A DNA stretch of 64,000 nucleotides from Astropecten irregularis. Taxonomy: Eukaryota; Echinodermata; Asteroidea; Paxillosida; Astropectinidae. The position numbers and the translations under genes were made by a program. Positions 23,742 to 33,548 of this stretch are shown piece after piece (positions within the stretch are counted from its first letter, which is position 1; each line of letters opens with the position of its first letter). Under the pieces are notes generated by a model. That model saw nothing but the letters and a program-made list of their open reading frames with translations, did not search any database and was not told the DNA's origin. Where the stretch lies: contig OZ020250.1 in assembly GCA_963971285.1 (NCBI GenBank), positions 7,114,499 through 7,178,498 of the forward strand. The letters run 5' to 3'.

Positions 23742-25150
23742 CAGTCTGTATCAGTCTATTCGTATCTCGATAAAGTCTCGCAGTTACTGGCGGATGCAGA
23801 CCATTTGAGCCGATAATGATCAATGGAACATTAAATACGTTGTCCTGGTCAATTTTAGCAAAGAAGCATTCACTCTAACACGCAGCTCCATTAAATTAGT
23901 TTCAAAATGAATATTCTTTTATATGCAATACAAAACAAGTAAAATGAAGTCGCTCTACGTCGTTATTGAGGCATTATATCCATGAATACTGCCCTTCGTG
24001 TTCACATTGCACTGCCGTTCATTAATCGTCCAAGGCGCGGGTATTGAGATCTGACAACCGTTCAATATGGTGAATAAGCACCAGCCTGTAGCACTTGCGA
24101 AATTAATACAAATGAATCGCTATACATCGGGCGCTTTTTACCTGTACTTGCCCGAGATGTGTGTGGGGCTTTCCCAGACAATTTCAGCAAAGAAGCATTC
24201 ACTGTGACACGAGGCATGATACTCGTTTCAATTACATGTATATGATGAATGTTCATTTATATAATAGGCAATCGAATAAGAAAGAAAAAATCACTCAATT
24301 TCATTATTGAAGCGTTCTTTACATGAATCACCAAAGGCCTGAAATGGAGATCTGACAAAGATTCAAACAATTCAAACAAAGAGTACTTGACAAGACAGTG
24401 GCACACCCAAGGTAGGGGGCGGGGTTCTCGGGGGCTTGAGCCCGTTCCGGCGTTGATCTCAAGCCACCCTTACCTTAGCAACGTCATGTTTTTGACATGT
24501 CCCGTGGTGCGATTTATTTTCCCGAAACTTATTTCACATGAAAATATCGAAAATGCCGTCAAATAATTCATCGATTTATTAGTTTAACAAGGAACTCCTG
24601 GTTTCTTTCATCTTGGAAATACATCAGAATAGGACACCACTGCATCTACTGTTACATTTCTCTGTGAATTCAATACAAAAACACTGTCTGTATCAGTCTA
24701 TTTGTATCTATATGAATTCTATCTATTGCAGTTACTGGCGGATGCAGACCATCGAGACGATAATGATAAATGACATAGAAAATACGTTTTCCCGACCAAT
24801 TTTACCAAAGAAGCATTCACTCTGACACGCAGCTCCATTTAATTAGTTTCAAAATGAATATTCTGTCATTATGTGCAATACAATGAAATAGACGAAATCG
24901 CACTATATCGTTATGGAGGCGTTCTGTCCATGAATACGGCCTCTTCGTGTTCAGATTGCACTGCCGTTCATTAATCGTCAAAGACCCGGGTATGGAGATC
25001 CTATTACCATTCAATATGGTGAATAAGCACCCGTACATGTATTAAAACACTTCGAGATACAAATTATAATTGCTACATACGTGGGCGCGTTTTACTCCTA
25101 TCTGCAAAGAAGCATTCGCTGTGACACAAGGCAAGAGGCTCGGTTAAATT
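23742..25150. repeat. Diverged tandem duplication, copies at 23742-24260 and 24681-25150
   Basis: Both copies contain CTGTCTGTATCAGTCTATT-like starts, GTTACTGGCGGATGCAGACC, AAGAAGCATTCACTCT and TTCAATATGGTGAATAAGCA in the same order, about 940 bases apart. It is non-coding and not recognised as a named element. Confidence 0.65.
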
Positions 25151-25794
25151 AATCGTTAAAGGCACAGGAACGGCGATCCCCCAGGTTTTCATTTTATACA
25201 TTATATGTATCTATGTATTTGTGCAAAAACGTATATGGTAGTACGACCCAGCTACAAGAATCATACCCCAGGTCTGACTACGTGTCTATGCTACTGCTAA
25301 ATTGTCGTAAATAACCGCTATGAGCCTCGTCACTGCTTCAATGACATGACACATAAACATTCATACACTGTACACACACCACGAAGAAATTGCAGAGCTA
25401 ATATGCAAAATGTGTTTGTCCAAAACTGTTAAAAAGGTTATTTGTACTGTTAATGCGAATGTTATCCCAATCAGCAAACAAATAAGCATTCCATAAAGTA
25501 ATAGGTGACACCATGTGACTTCTCTTTTGTGAGTATGGGGCGGCTCAGAAAAGACCTTTAAACGTAATATCATACTTTGGTAGTATACCGAAACAGAAAT
25601 CTTCACAGATTAACCTGTAACATACAGGTTATACAGAAAGTGACGGCAGGTAGAAACATACTGTAAAATCGTTTTGTGCCTGGAATGTTGTATTCATCCA
25701 GAAAAGAGTAAAACCAATAACCCAAACTAAAGTTGATCTTTTAAAGATCAACAATGATGATGAAATGATTTGTTTTAATACTGTGGCCGTTTTT

Positions 25795-25830
<36 letters not shown>

Positions 25831-26285
25831 GCGGGCACGTACGGGTTACGCGTATGGGACTGAAATTTGCACAAATGACTGTAACTGTATCTTCCTTGTT
25901 TTTGTTGTCCATAAATCTGTATTTCTTTGACAAAAACCAAAGTGTGAGATAATCTTTACGAAAGTTCTGTATTCTTCCATCGTACATGTTTAAGCATTGG
26001 TTTACAAAGACGTGTCTGTTTATTTTCTCACACTTAATGTCACTGTAAATGCAAGTTTGTGGTCGATTAAGTTCTTAACTTCTTCTGTAATTGCTGGTGA
26101 ATCTTCTAGTCCGTTAGACATTACGAAATTGAGATTATTTGCACCCAAATGTTGACATCAGTTTGGTGATCACATGTGGGTTTGACCGTGCATACAGTCC
26201 GTAACTGTGTATGTTTACATATGTGAGTATGTGTCTTTTTGCACACACAGCAACAAGGTATAGCCAGCGAGGGCATGCCGACGTT
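25150..26285. other. Intron 1 of gene A, no gene seen
   Basis: Contains a poly-T of about 28 bases at 25798-25826 and unremarkable AT-rich sequence. Open frames reading through the poly-T are artefacts. Confidence 0.5.
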
Positions 26286-26289
26286 GGGG

Positions 26290-26428
26290 AGGGGAATTGG
26301 AATTGGAATTGGAATTGGAATTGGAATTGGAATTGGAATTGGAATTGGAATTGGAATTGGAATTGGAATTGGAATTGGAATTGGAATTGGAATTGGAATT
26401 GGAATTGGAATTGGATTCGGAATTGGAG
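26290..26428. repeat. (GGAATT)n hexanucleotide array
   Basis: About 20 or more copies of GGAATT in a row with degenerate edges. All three frames stay open (IGIG, LELE, WNWN patterns), which explains the several overlapping open frames here. None is a gene. Confidence 0.95.
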
Positions 26429-26487
26429 TTGGAGTTGAAATTGCGATTGCCATTGCAATGGGAATGGGTGTCGGAGTCGGAATTCTA

Positions 26488-27008
26488 TAGTGTATCCCCC
26501 CAAAAAGATACCCCTTTTCAAAAAAAATTGAAAAGCAATTGTTTGTCTTTAGCTATTTGATTTTTTGTCTATTGCATTCACTATCCCACTGGGTAAATTC
26601 TGAAAAAATTTCAGTGCGACCCATTCATGCATTACTGAGCAATTATTGAATGTCATGAAAAGTCCATTTTTCTACCATTGCAAATGAGTGACAGTTGTGG
26701 TCATCTTTGTGGTGATCTGTGTGTAGTGAATGTGGGCGGCCACAATGAGGGGAGATTTACAGATCACAAGTAAGAATGTTAAGATGACCACCATTGTCAC
26801 TCAATTGTAATGGTAGCAAAATGGGCTTTTCCAGACAATCAGTAATTGCGCAGTGATGCATGAATGAATTGCATTGAAATTTCATCAAAACATGGCCTGG
26901 GAGATATTGAATGCATTAGACGAGAAATGAAATACCTACACACATACAATTTTATTTTAATATAAAAAAAAAAAAAAAAAAAAAAAACATTTTTTGGGGG
27001 ACACACTG
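26488..27008. mobile_element. Tc1/mariner-like MITE with TA target duplication
   Basis: The ends read TAGTGTATCCCCCCAAAAA and, inverted, CAGTGTGTCCCCCAAAAAA, each flanked by TA. Long inner inverted repeats continue from both ends, for example TGACAGTTGTGGTCATCTT against AAGATGACCACCATTGTCA. It has no coding sequence, only a poly-A near the right end. Confidence 0.6.
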
Positions 27009-27059
27009 TACAGTTATAAAATAGGGGAAGTGTTAAAAGATAGAGAATTATGCAGGCGC

Positions 27060-27165
27060 GGTTTTAGGGGGGAGTGGCTGGGGGGGGGGGGGGTTTGGGG
27101 GGCTGGTGGGTAAGTGGCCTCTTAACATTTTTGTGTAGCCCCCCCCCCCCCCCCCCCCCCCATAA
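27060..27165. repeat. Poly-G tract followed by poly-C tract
   Basis: Runs of about 14 G (near 27080) and about 20 C (near 27140) are separated by 40 bases and could pair. A likely spot for sequencing error. Confidence 0.8.
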
Positions 27166-29340
27166 AAAAAATTAAAAAACCAATTGAAAAAAATCTTTGA
27201 AATACTGGATTTTTTTAGTTATTAAGCGACAATTAAGTGACAATATGTTATATGTGCATGTTTTACGACCCCTAACAAGACATAGCAATAGCGAGTGTGA
27301 TTAGAACCCAAAATATTGGGTTCTCCAACTGCTGTGCGTGTTTTTATGGGCGAAATTTGTGAAATTTATGGTATGAAAGGGCATTTGGCTTCAGTAGAAA
27401 TAGATAACAAGCTGATTAAACGTTTCTCTTTTTTTTTGGGGGGGGGGTTGCTGATTAAAAATAATAGATTTAGCCAAGCTGTTTTTTTGTTTAAGGGGAT
27501 ATCGGCACAATTATTTTTCCTCAACGAATTGACAAAACAATCACATTTGTAACAAGAAGGAACCTTATGGTAAAATACCAATTTAACATCATCCGGGTGT
27601 CCTCAATCTAGAAATTAAAATAATAATTTTCAAGATGCATTTTGAGGTTGAAGGGGTAATTTTGGCATACAATCCGCAATCCACTATTTTAGCAAACAAG
27701 GTACGTTGAAATATCATCCAGGGTAATATACAAATCTTACCTAATGTTGATGTCCTGAATCAAAAAATTGCCGTTACTAAGCTGCATTTTTATGTAAAGG
27801 GGGTAATTTTAGGAAGGTTATCCCAACAATTGGCACAAAAGTATCAATTTAAGTAGTTCAAAAAGTGCCGTAAAATCTAGTAAAAAGATTTATGATTCAG
27901 AAAAGTCTGCTAGAACTTGTGTCGACTCAAATGGTTTTGAAATTAATTTCACAATCAAGAAATCAGCGTGTTAATGGTTAAAGTATTTGCAGTTTAGAAA
28001 TAATCATGTGATATCATCCTCTTCAAATATCATGAACAAGAGATCGCACATCCTCATAACCCCAACTTTGCATATCTTCTTTGTAGATTTGGGTATACCG
28101 TACAATCCCATTTAAGTTGCTTCCAGTACATCACAAATTGAGTTTATTGATTCTTCTAGAGGACAGTTTGTGTACATTAAGCAATATCTAGAGCATTTAG
28201 GAGATGATTCTTATGATGTTCCTCTTTGACGTACTCCCAACATTATTTGGAGAAATCAGTTGTAAAATATTTAAAAGTCTTGTTTTTACAGGTCAATTAA
28301 CAAATATAATCTATACGACAGAGACGAGGTTGGGGTGATGGATACAAACTTAGCTTGTGTGAATGAATGGAACTTCGGGTTCAATTTACTATATGGGCAG
28401 TCTTTGTTATAATGTGCATTGAAAATATCAACCTCCAATGTTTTTAAATTGTCCAGTTCGGTAATTTTTGTCTATGTTGCCAGATTTTACGTCATTTCTT
28501 GTTTGTTTGTTTGTTTGTTTGTTTGTTTGTTGGGGTGTTTGTTTGTTTGTTTGTTTGTTTTTTGGCCAGAATGTGGAGTATAATCATAATGTCAAAATGA
28601 CCCTAAAAAATAGAGCTTGGTAATTGCTATTTCTTTTTATTTAGGATACCCAAATAAGGTAATATTCGTAGGCTACAGGCCTCTACTAGTTAAAAGTACT
28701 TGGATGTTTTTTACAAACAATAGTATTTTGGGGCAACAGCTAGATTACTATGTAAAATAACAGGCTTGGAAAGTTTAATTGTTCCGGTTTCAGGACACCC
28801 ACATTAGTCTTCTTCTTTTTTTTTTTGGGGGGGGATCTTTTTGCCAAAAGGACGCCTTTAACCTCAAAATACAGTTTGCAAGCTACTATTGTTTTTGTCA
28901 ATTCAGCAAACCCACAGGTGACATTTGAATTTTACCAGATTCTATTTTAAGTTTTTTTTTTTTATTGAGATTGTTTCATATTTGGATATAATGTTGCCTA
29001 TTATGACCCCTTTAACCTCAAAATACAGCTTGGTAACAGCCATTTTTTAAATCCAGCACACCCAAAATAGGTTAAATCGACTTGTTTCCAGATTCTACTC
29101 AAAACTTCCTCTTCTGCCTTCAAATAAGGCATTTGTTTAATCTCGCCTAGGCTACAATAGTCAATTATCTTTGCAGTAAGAAGCCACGAAACCACTCACA
29201 AACTGCAATATACCAAATATAATTCAGAATTAGCAATGCGAACTCTTAATCAAAATAATCATCAAATAACAACAATGAAAACTGACTGGATTTATTTTAA
29301 TTAATTTATTAATACTTTAATAAAAAAAAAACGAATACAG
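27166..29340. other. Intron 1 of gene A, diverged dispersed repeats
   Basis: No gene was supported. A motif near CCTTTAACCTCAAAATACAG occurs at 28855 and 29008, and inverted near 27637, suggesting old copies of one repeat family. A (GTTT)n stretch lies at 28500-28560. Confidence 0.45.
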
Positions 29341-29369
29341 ATTGACTATCAGGGACACCACCAACAGAG

Positions 29370-29441
29370 GGCTGGGTCGTTCAGTTGGTAAGAGCACCGG
29401 TACAGTGTTCAAGAGGTCGCTGGTTACAATCCCGCCTCAAT
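29370..29441 (+). repeat. tRNA-like sequence (tRNA pseudogene or SINE head)
   Basis: TCGTTCAGTTGGTAAGAGCA resembles a D-arm and A box. TCGCTGGTTACAATCCCGCC resembles a T-arm and B box with one stem mismatch. The spacing is about right for a 72-base tRNA. The acceptor ends do not pair well, so a working tRNA is unlikely. Confidence 0.45.
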
Positions 29442-29679
29442 CAATTTTCTTTGTTCCCTTTTCAATGACAAATCTAATCCAGTTTAACTTGTGATTATTT
29501 GGTGATTAGAAAAAGGACACTGAGTTGTTTCCAATGGTGGAAAAATTACAATTCATGTGCACTAGGTGTTATTGAAAACCATTATCGACGTTTGCACGTC
29601 AGCCACAACGTATCCAATCATCTTTCTTAAACGATTCAAAGATTGAGAAAAAACTTCATTATTCCGAATGAAAACTCAC

Positions 29680-29761
29680 CCGTCTCTGTATTGCCTGGCG
29701 TTGCCATCAGAAACAAGGCAAGAACCACCCAGCCGAATGACCGCACATCTGCACCCCACAT
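29680..29761 (-). CDS. Gene A exon 1: signal peptide
   Basis: From ATG at 29761 (MWGADVRSFGWVV then LALFLMATPGNTET) to a GTGAGT donor at 29679, ending in phase 1. A hydrophobic core followed by small residues is a standard secretion signal. A second in-frame ATG lies three codons upstream (29770). The MWG start is preferred because gene B has MWGAHSLSWL at the same place. The donor, phase and hydrophobic pattern agree between the paralogues. Confidence 0.8.
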
Positions 29762-31058
29762 GAGCCTCATCATCCGTGGTGGTTTGAAGCAAAGCTCCAT
29801 GCAGACCACAAAGAGGTTGGCACCTTTGCCACCACAGTAATAAGGGAACTTTGTTTTGAAGTCAAAGATAAAGGCCTAACTTGTCTTGATCAGCACGATT
29901 ATCACTGGTATCAGATCTAACACAACTCCGCCACGTCTGACACCGCTCAGCACTGTGATATGATCTGATGGCATCAGCAACACTCAAACCGACACGTCAT
30001 TATACTACGGATGCGTATTTAGGACATGGCTGAACATTGGCAGACAATTTGCGGAAAAGTATTTCGCCCCCGGAAACTGGGATCTAGGAAATATGCAACA
30101 ATATGGAGGTAATGCTGAATATATATCCGTCCGGTTAAAATGCTAACCGCCTGGGCAAAAAGGAGGGTATTTTTTCCCTTTTTATTAGTTCAGTCATGTC
30201 CGAAATATTGTTACACCTTTGCCGCGGCTAGCGATTTATTTTGAATGTACCGCGGAAATTCGTCACATCTGCTAATTTTGGTTTTCAGCAGAGCGACTTC
30301 GAAGCCATTGTTCATGCACACGCAGTAGGCATGCGCGCTGATTACAAACGCTTACATGGGTGCGTTTGTGAGAATGTCCTAAAATTTAATATAAACAGAT
30401 ACATATCTGTTTTGAAAGTCTTTGTCTATTTTTCATGAACTTCACTGTTCTTTTCACCTTTTTCAATTTTGTCATTGTCTTTTTTACTTTTTTTTCACGT
30501 TTCTTTGCTTCAAATCAGTTTCAAATATTTCACCGTTCTGATCATTGGTGGATCCTGGGGAAATAGCTGTATACATGGCGGTTACTGTGCAGTTCTACAC
30601 ATGAATGCCGGAAAGTCGACTGCGGGACAACTCGAGACAATTCCACCGCAGCTTGCCTGCCAGGGTCCATTTGGCCGTCTGCCATGGCCATGGGTCTGCC
30701 ATGGGTTGTTAGCTGTCTGGGAGTCGAGTTGCCTTTGCAAATCTGTTGAATCTGTCCATAGTCTAAAATGATAGGTCTGCGGGAAGTACACAACATTGGG
30801 TTGTATTTTTCTTAACACACATTCTGCAAGGTTGATGTGTATGATGTACAGCAGCAACAACAACAACAACTGCTTTAACTGAAACCCAACTAAAAATCCA
30901 TACTAGACAGTAAGATAGGGTACTGATCTTTTATTGCTTTCATTTCCAAACATCAGAGCAAAAACATTACTAAATGAAATCAGATTTTGATTGAAATCAA
31001 ATCCTTTTCAGAATGCATGTAACGTAAGGTAATGTAACGTAACGTTTACTTTGCGTAA

Positions 31059-31148
31059 TACACGGGTTAACACTTCCAAAAGTGCGCATGCGTGATAGTG
31101 CCTCGTTTTGAAGTCGCGATCAAAACCGCCGAAGTGTAAACCCGTGTA
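31059..31148. mobile_element. Short MITE with TACACGGGTTAACAC ends, copy 1
   Basis: Starts TACACGGGTTAACACTTC and ends GAAGTGTAAACCCGTGTA, which are inverted copies. The interior CGCATGCG and CCTCGTTTTGAAGT are shared with the neighbouring copy. Confidence 0.65.
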
Positions 31149-31160
31149 TTGTCTTCGACA

Positions 31161-31262
31161 ATGGACGGGTTTACACTTCGAAAAGTGCGCATGCGTGGAA
31201 GTGCCTCGTTTTGAAGTTGTGATCAAAATCTAAGATTGCCGCCATGGTGTAAACCCGTGTAT
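31161..31262. mobile_element. Short MITE with GACGGGTTTACAC ends, copy 2
   Basis: Same orientation and interior as copy 1, starting GACGGGTTTACACTTCG and ending GTGTAAACCCGTGTA. It lies only 12 bases from copy 1. Confidence 0.65.
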
Positions 31263-31272
31263 ATGACACTTA

Positions 31273-31455
31273 GGATGCGTTCGAGCGAGCTACTCGTGTT
31301 AACACGAGTATACTCCTGAGCGCTCGAACGGCCGGAGTACGACACTCGGGTCAGCGAGAGTATACTCTCCAGCGTTGGGGAGTATACTCCTGCACCGGAG
31401 AGTATTGCGCGCGCATCACACTCGTGTTACCGGGAGTAACCGCTCGAACGCAGCC
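31273..31455. mobile_element. PIF/Harbinger-like MITE with TTA target duplication
   Basis: The ends GGATGCGTTCGAGCG and CGCTCGAACGCAGCC match as inverted repeats with one difference. TTA flanks both sides exactly (31270-31272 and 31456-31458), the expected 3-base duplication for this superfamily. The GC-rich interior contains further partial palindromes around GAGTATACTC. Confidence 0.7.
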
Positions 31456-33032
31456 TTAACGTAAAGTAACGGTGTGTAGCGTGACGTAATCCATTGTATA
31501 GTAACGGAAACGTAACGCAACACAACGTCAATACACGTACAGTACATATGTTTCTAGTTCGCGATTTATAATGAGAATCTGACCATACAATGAGGGTGTT
31601 GCTGCATTATAGTGCACTGTAGTTAAGCTAGTGTAATAAGCTGACATATTTTGAACACCCTGAGATTTCAACCATGTTGGGCTTTTATGGCCTCCTTGTC
31701 TTTCTTGGGAAGCATATTGCAACCCTTCACCTGACCAAGTTCCGAACATTTTACCCATTTTTACGTATACATTGACAGCTCGCCTATTAACTATGCATTG
31801 AATAACCGCATACAGAGTATGATAAATTGAATCCAATAAACATGAAAAAATCGAATAATTAAAACAAATCCTTTTCAATCTGGTTAGTATACTGTACATA
31901 CAAAGCAATAACTAAAAAGCACCGAGCATAAAACACACTTCCATTTATCGTCGGACATAAGACTTTCTAGTAAGCGACTTTTCATCAATGGTAATCTAAA
32001 AAAAAAGATAAATCTTTGAATTGAAATCTCGTACATGTAATGCCGGTAACAAGAATAGTGTCCAATCAGCAACATTGAAGTCATACACTTGATCGATTTT
32101 TCACGCATTCGACTTCGTGACTGATATATTTTAGCAGTGTGTTATTTAAATTCAAATATTGTTATTTTCTTCTTGACCTTAACAGTAGACGTGACAACTA
32201 TTTGGGGGTTTCATAAACGAATATGTCTGACATAATAATACTCTGTATTCGGTGTCGTGTTTTGTACTGTTACTGTAAAAATGAGTACCGAAAAATCCAT
32301 AAAGAAAAAAAATCGTACATTTCCATTAACCATAAAACACAAATAAATAGTGATTTGTACAATTATACAACGTACTTGTGTGCTGCTATAACTATTTACC
32401 ACACCAAAGGAGGGTTTTATTACTAAATTTCAAACATGAAATGAAAAAGAAAATGTATTTTGCTTCATTTATTTTCTGTTTTTCAATAAGATTTATAAAT
32501 CCTTTTGGACACCTACTCGGCTAACCTGTGGGGATATGTGGAACCAGGCTTGAGACCAGGCTTAGAAATTATTTTTCTACCGCCATTCGAGGCCCATGAA
32601 AAGATACGGGATACGAAGGGATCAGACCACATGAGGAAAACCGAAAAAGAACCCTCCAGCTTCGCCATGTGCCCGAAGCCCTTTATTTCACGGAGGACAC
32701 AAAATGACGGTGGCAAAAAATAAATCAAAAGTGTACCCTAAAGCCTCATTGTGTAAAGGCCCAGAGTTAATTTCATTCGTACTCTCCCTAGTTTGTTCGT
32801 GCACTCTACATAAATCCTTACTTCAAGAAAAATGTAACCACAGTACTTCACAATTACTATTTTGTATATATAACAGGACCAACAAACAGCAATGCATTAC
32901 ACTGATAAAATACTTCATGTCACATCACGAGCTTAAATGTACTTTACAGGATTGTCAACATAACGACATCGTATGAAATATTTTGGGACTAAGTTTACGT
33001 ACCATTTTAAATGCTGTAAATTGTGAGAGTCC

Positions 33033-33038
33033 TTTATT
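33033..33038 (-). promoter_or_regulatory. Candidate polyadenylation signal of gene B
   Basis: AATAAA on the minus strand, about 255 bases after the gene B stop codon. Plausible in place, but not proven. Confidence 0.4.
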
Positions 33039-33291
33039 TTGACACAGTCGCGCATAATATGTTTTATAAAATTGCTAGTATGAGAACCACGATGTGCTCA
33101 TGAGAAAAAAAAATATAGCTTAGTATTTCCCATCAGGTCTATCCAATCCACTAACATGTGAGCGAGCTCAACACTGATAGGACATACTGCTCACGAATAA
33201 CACGTAACTAATATTGAAGCAACAATGAAGCAGAATACGCTGAAAGAAAACACTGCGGTTTTTGTTTAAATGGGATTCAAGTCAAGCTTTC

Positions 33292-33548
33292 CTATGCTTT
33301 GTTGTAGACCTCGCTTCCAGCTCTGTACACTAAAGCATACATGTTGAGAGCCTTGCTACAGAGCACGCAGTTATCCTCATTCCCAGAAGTTAAGAAGCCG
33401 AAGCTCAGGCAGCCAGCCTCCATAGAGCAGTCCCGTGCGCACTGGACTCTGGTCTTGACACGGTAGCTGAGAGTTAGTATGTCTTCTGGGCGACAGGTGG
33501 CGTCCGCAGAGAGGAACAGGAATTTACCGGGTCGTGATGGGGATATAT
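33292..33548 (-). CDS. Gene B exon 14: PAN/Apple-like domain and stop
   Basis: A 257-base terminal exon after TTTAATACCAG, entered in phase 1. It reads FLFLSADATCRPEDILTLSY, then RVKTRVQCARDCSMEAGC, LSFGFLT, EDNCVLCSKALNMY and a final TAG. Six cysteines with the V-x-C-x3-C-x5-C-x-x-F-x-F spacing fit a PAN/Apple fold. The domain was identified by pattern, not by search. Confidence 0.75.

Larger units (their letters stand above)
46..29770 (-). pseudogene. Gene A: secreted four-CTLD lectin gene, damaged, 3' end outside window
   Basis: Twelve exons on the minus strand can be joined in phase: signal peptide (29761), then CTLD1 to CTLD4, each on two exons, with linker exons after CTLD1, CTLD2 and CTLD4. 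By comparison with gene B, a small exon and a PAN-like terminal exon should follow to the left of base 1. Each CTLD keeps the WIGQND-type core and long-form cysteines, so the product would be a secreted modular lectin. Two lesions are visible: TGA at 3307-3309 in CTLD3 and a 1-base deletion near 1231-1234 in CTLD4. The first intron is about 21 kb and full of transposons. The exon order and phases are seen directly; expression and function are inferred. It could still be expressed with module skipping, or the lesions could be assembly errors. Confidence 0.75.
29771..33030. other. Intergenic region between gene A start and gene B end
   Basis: 3.3 kb that must contain the gene A promoter; no clear core-promoter motif was identified. 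MITEs occupy 31059-31262 and 31273-31455. A short segment near 30775-30835 resembles 63860-63910 (AGTACACAA...TGTATTTTT), indicating another dispersed repeat. Confidence 0.5.

Noticed and set aside
25629-25987. Minus-strand frames with poly-lysine runs
   Set aside because: They read through the poly-T tract at 25798-25826; no other support.
26211-26560. Several overlapping open frames encoding IGIG, LELE and WNWN repeats
   Set aside because: All are different frames of the (GGAATT)n array, with no start context or flanking domain.
29370-29441. Functional tRNA gene
   Set aside because: A- and B-box-like parts are present, but the acceptor stem does not pair; kept as a tRNA-like repeat.
29643-29840. 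65-codon plus-strand frame
   Set aside because: Antisense of the gene A signal-peptide exon.
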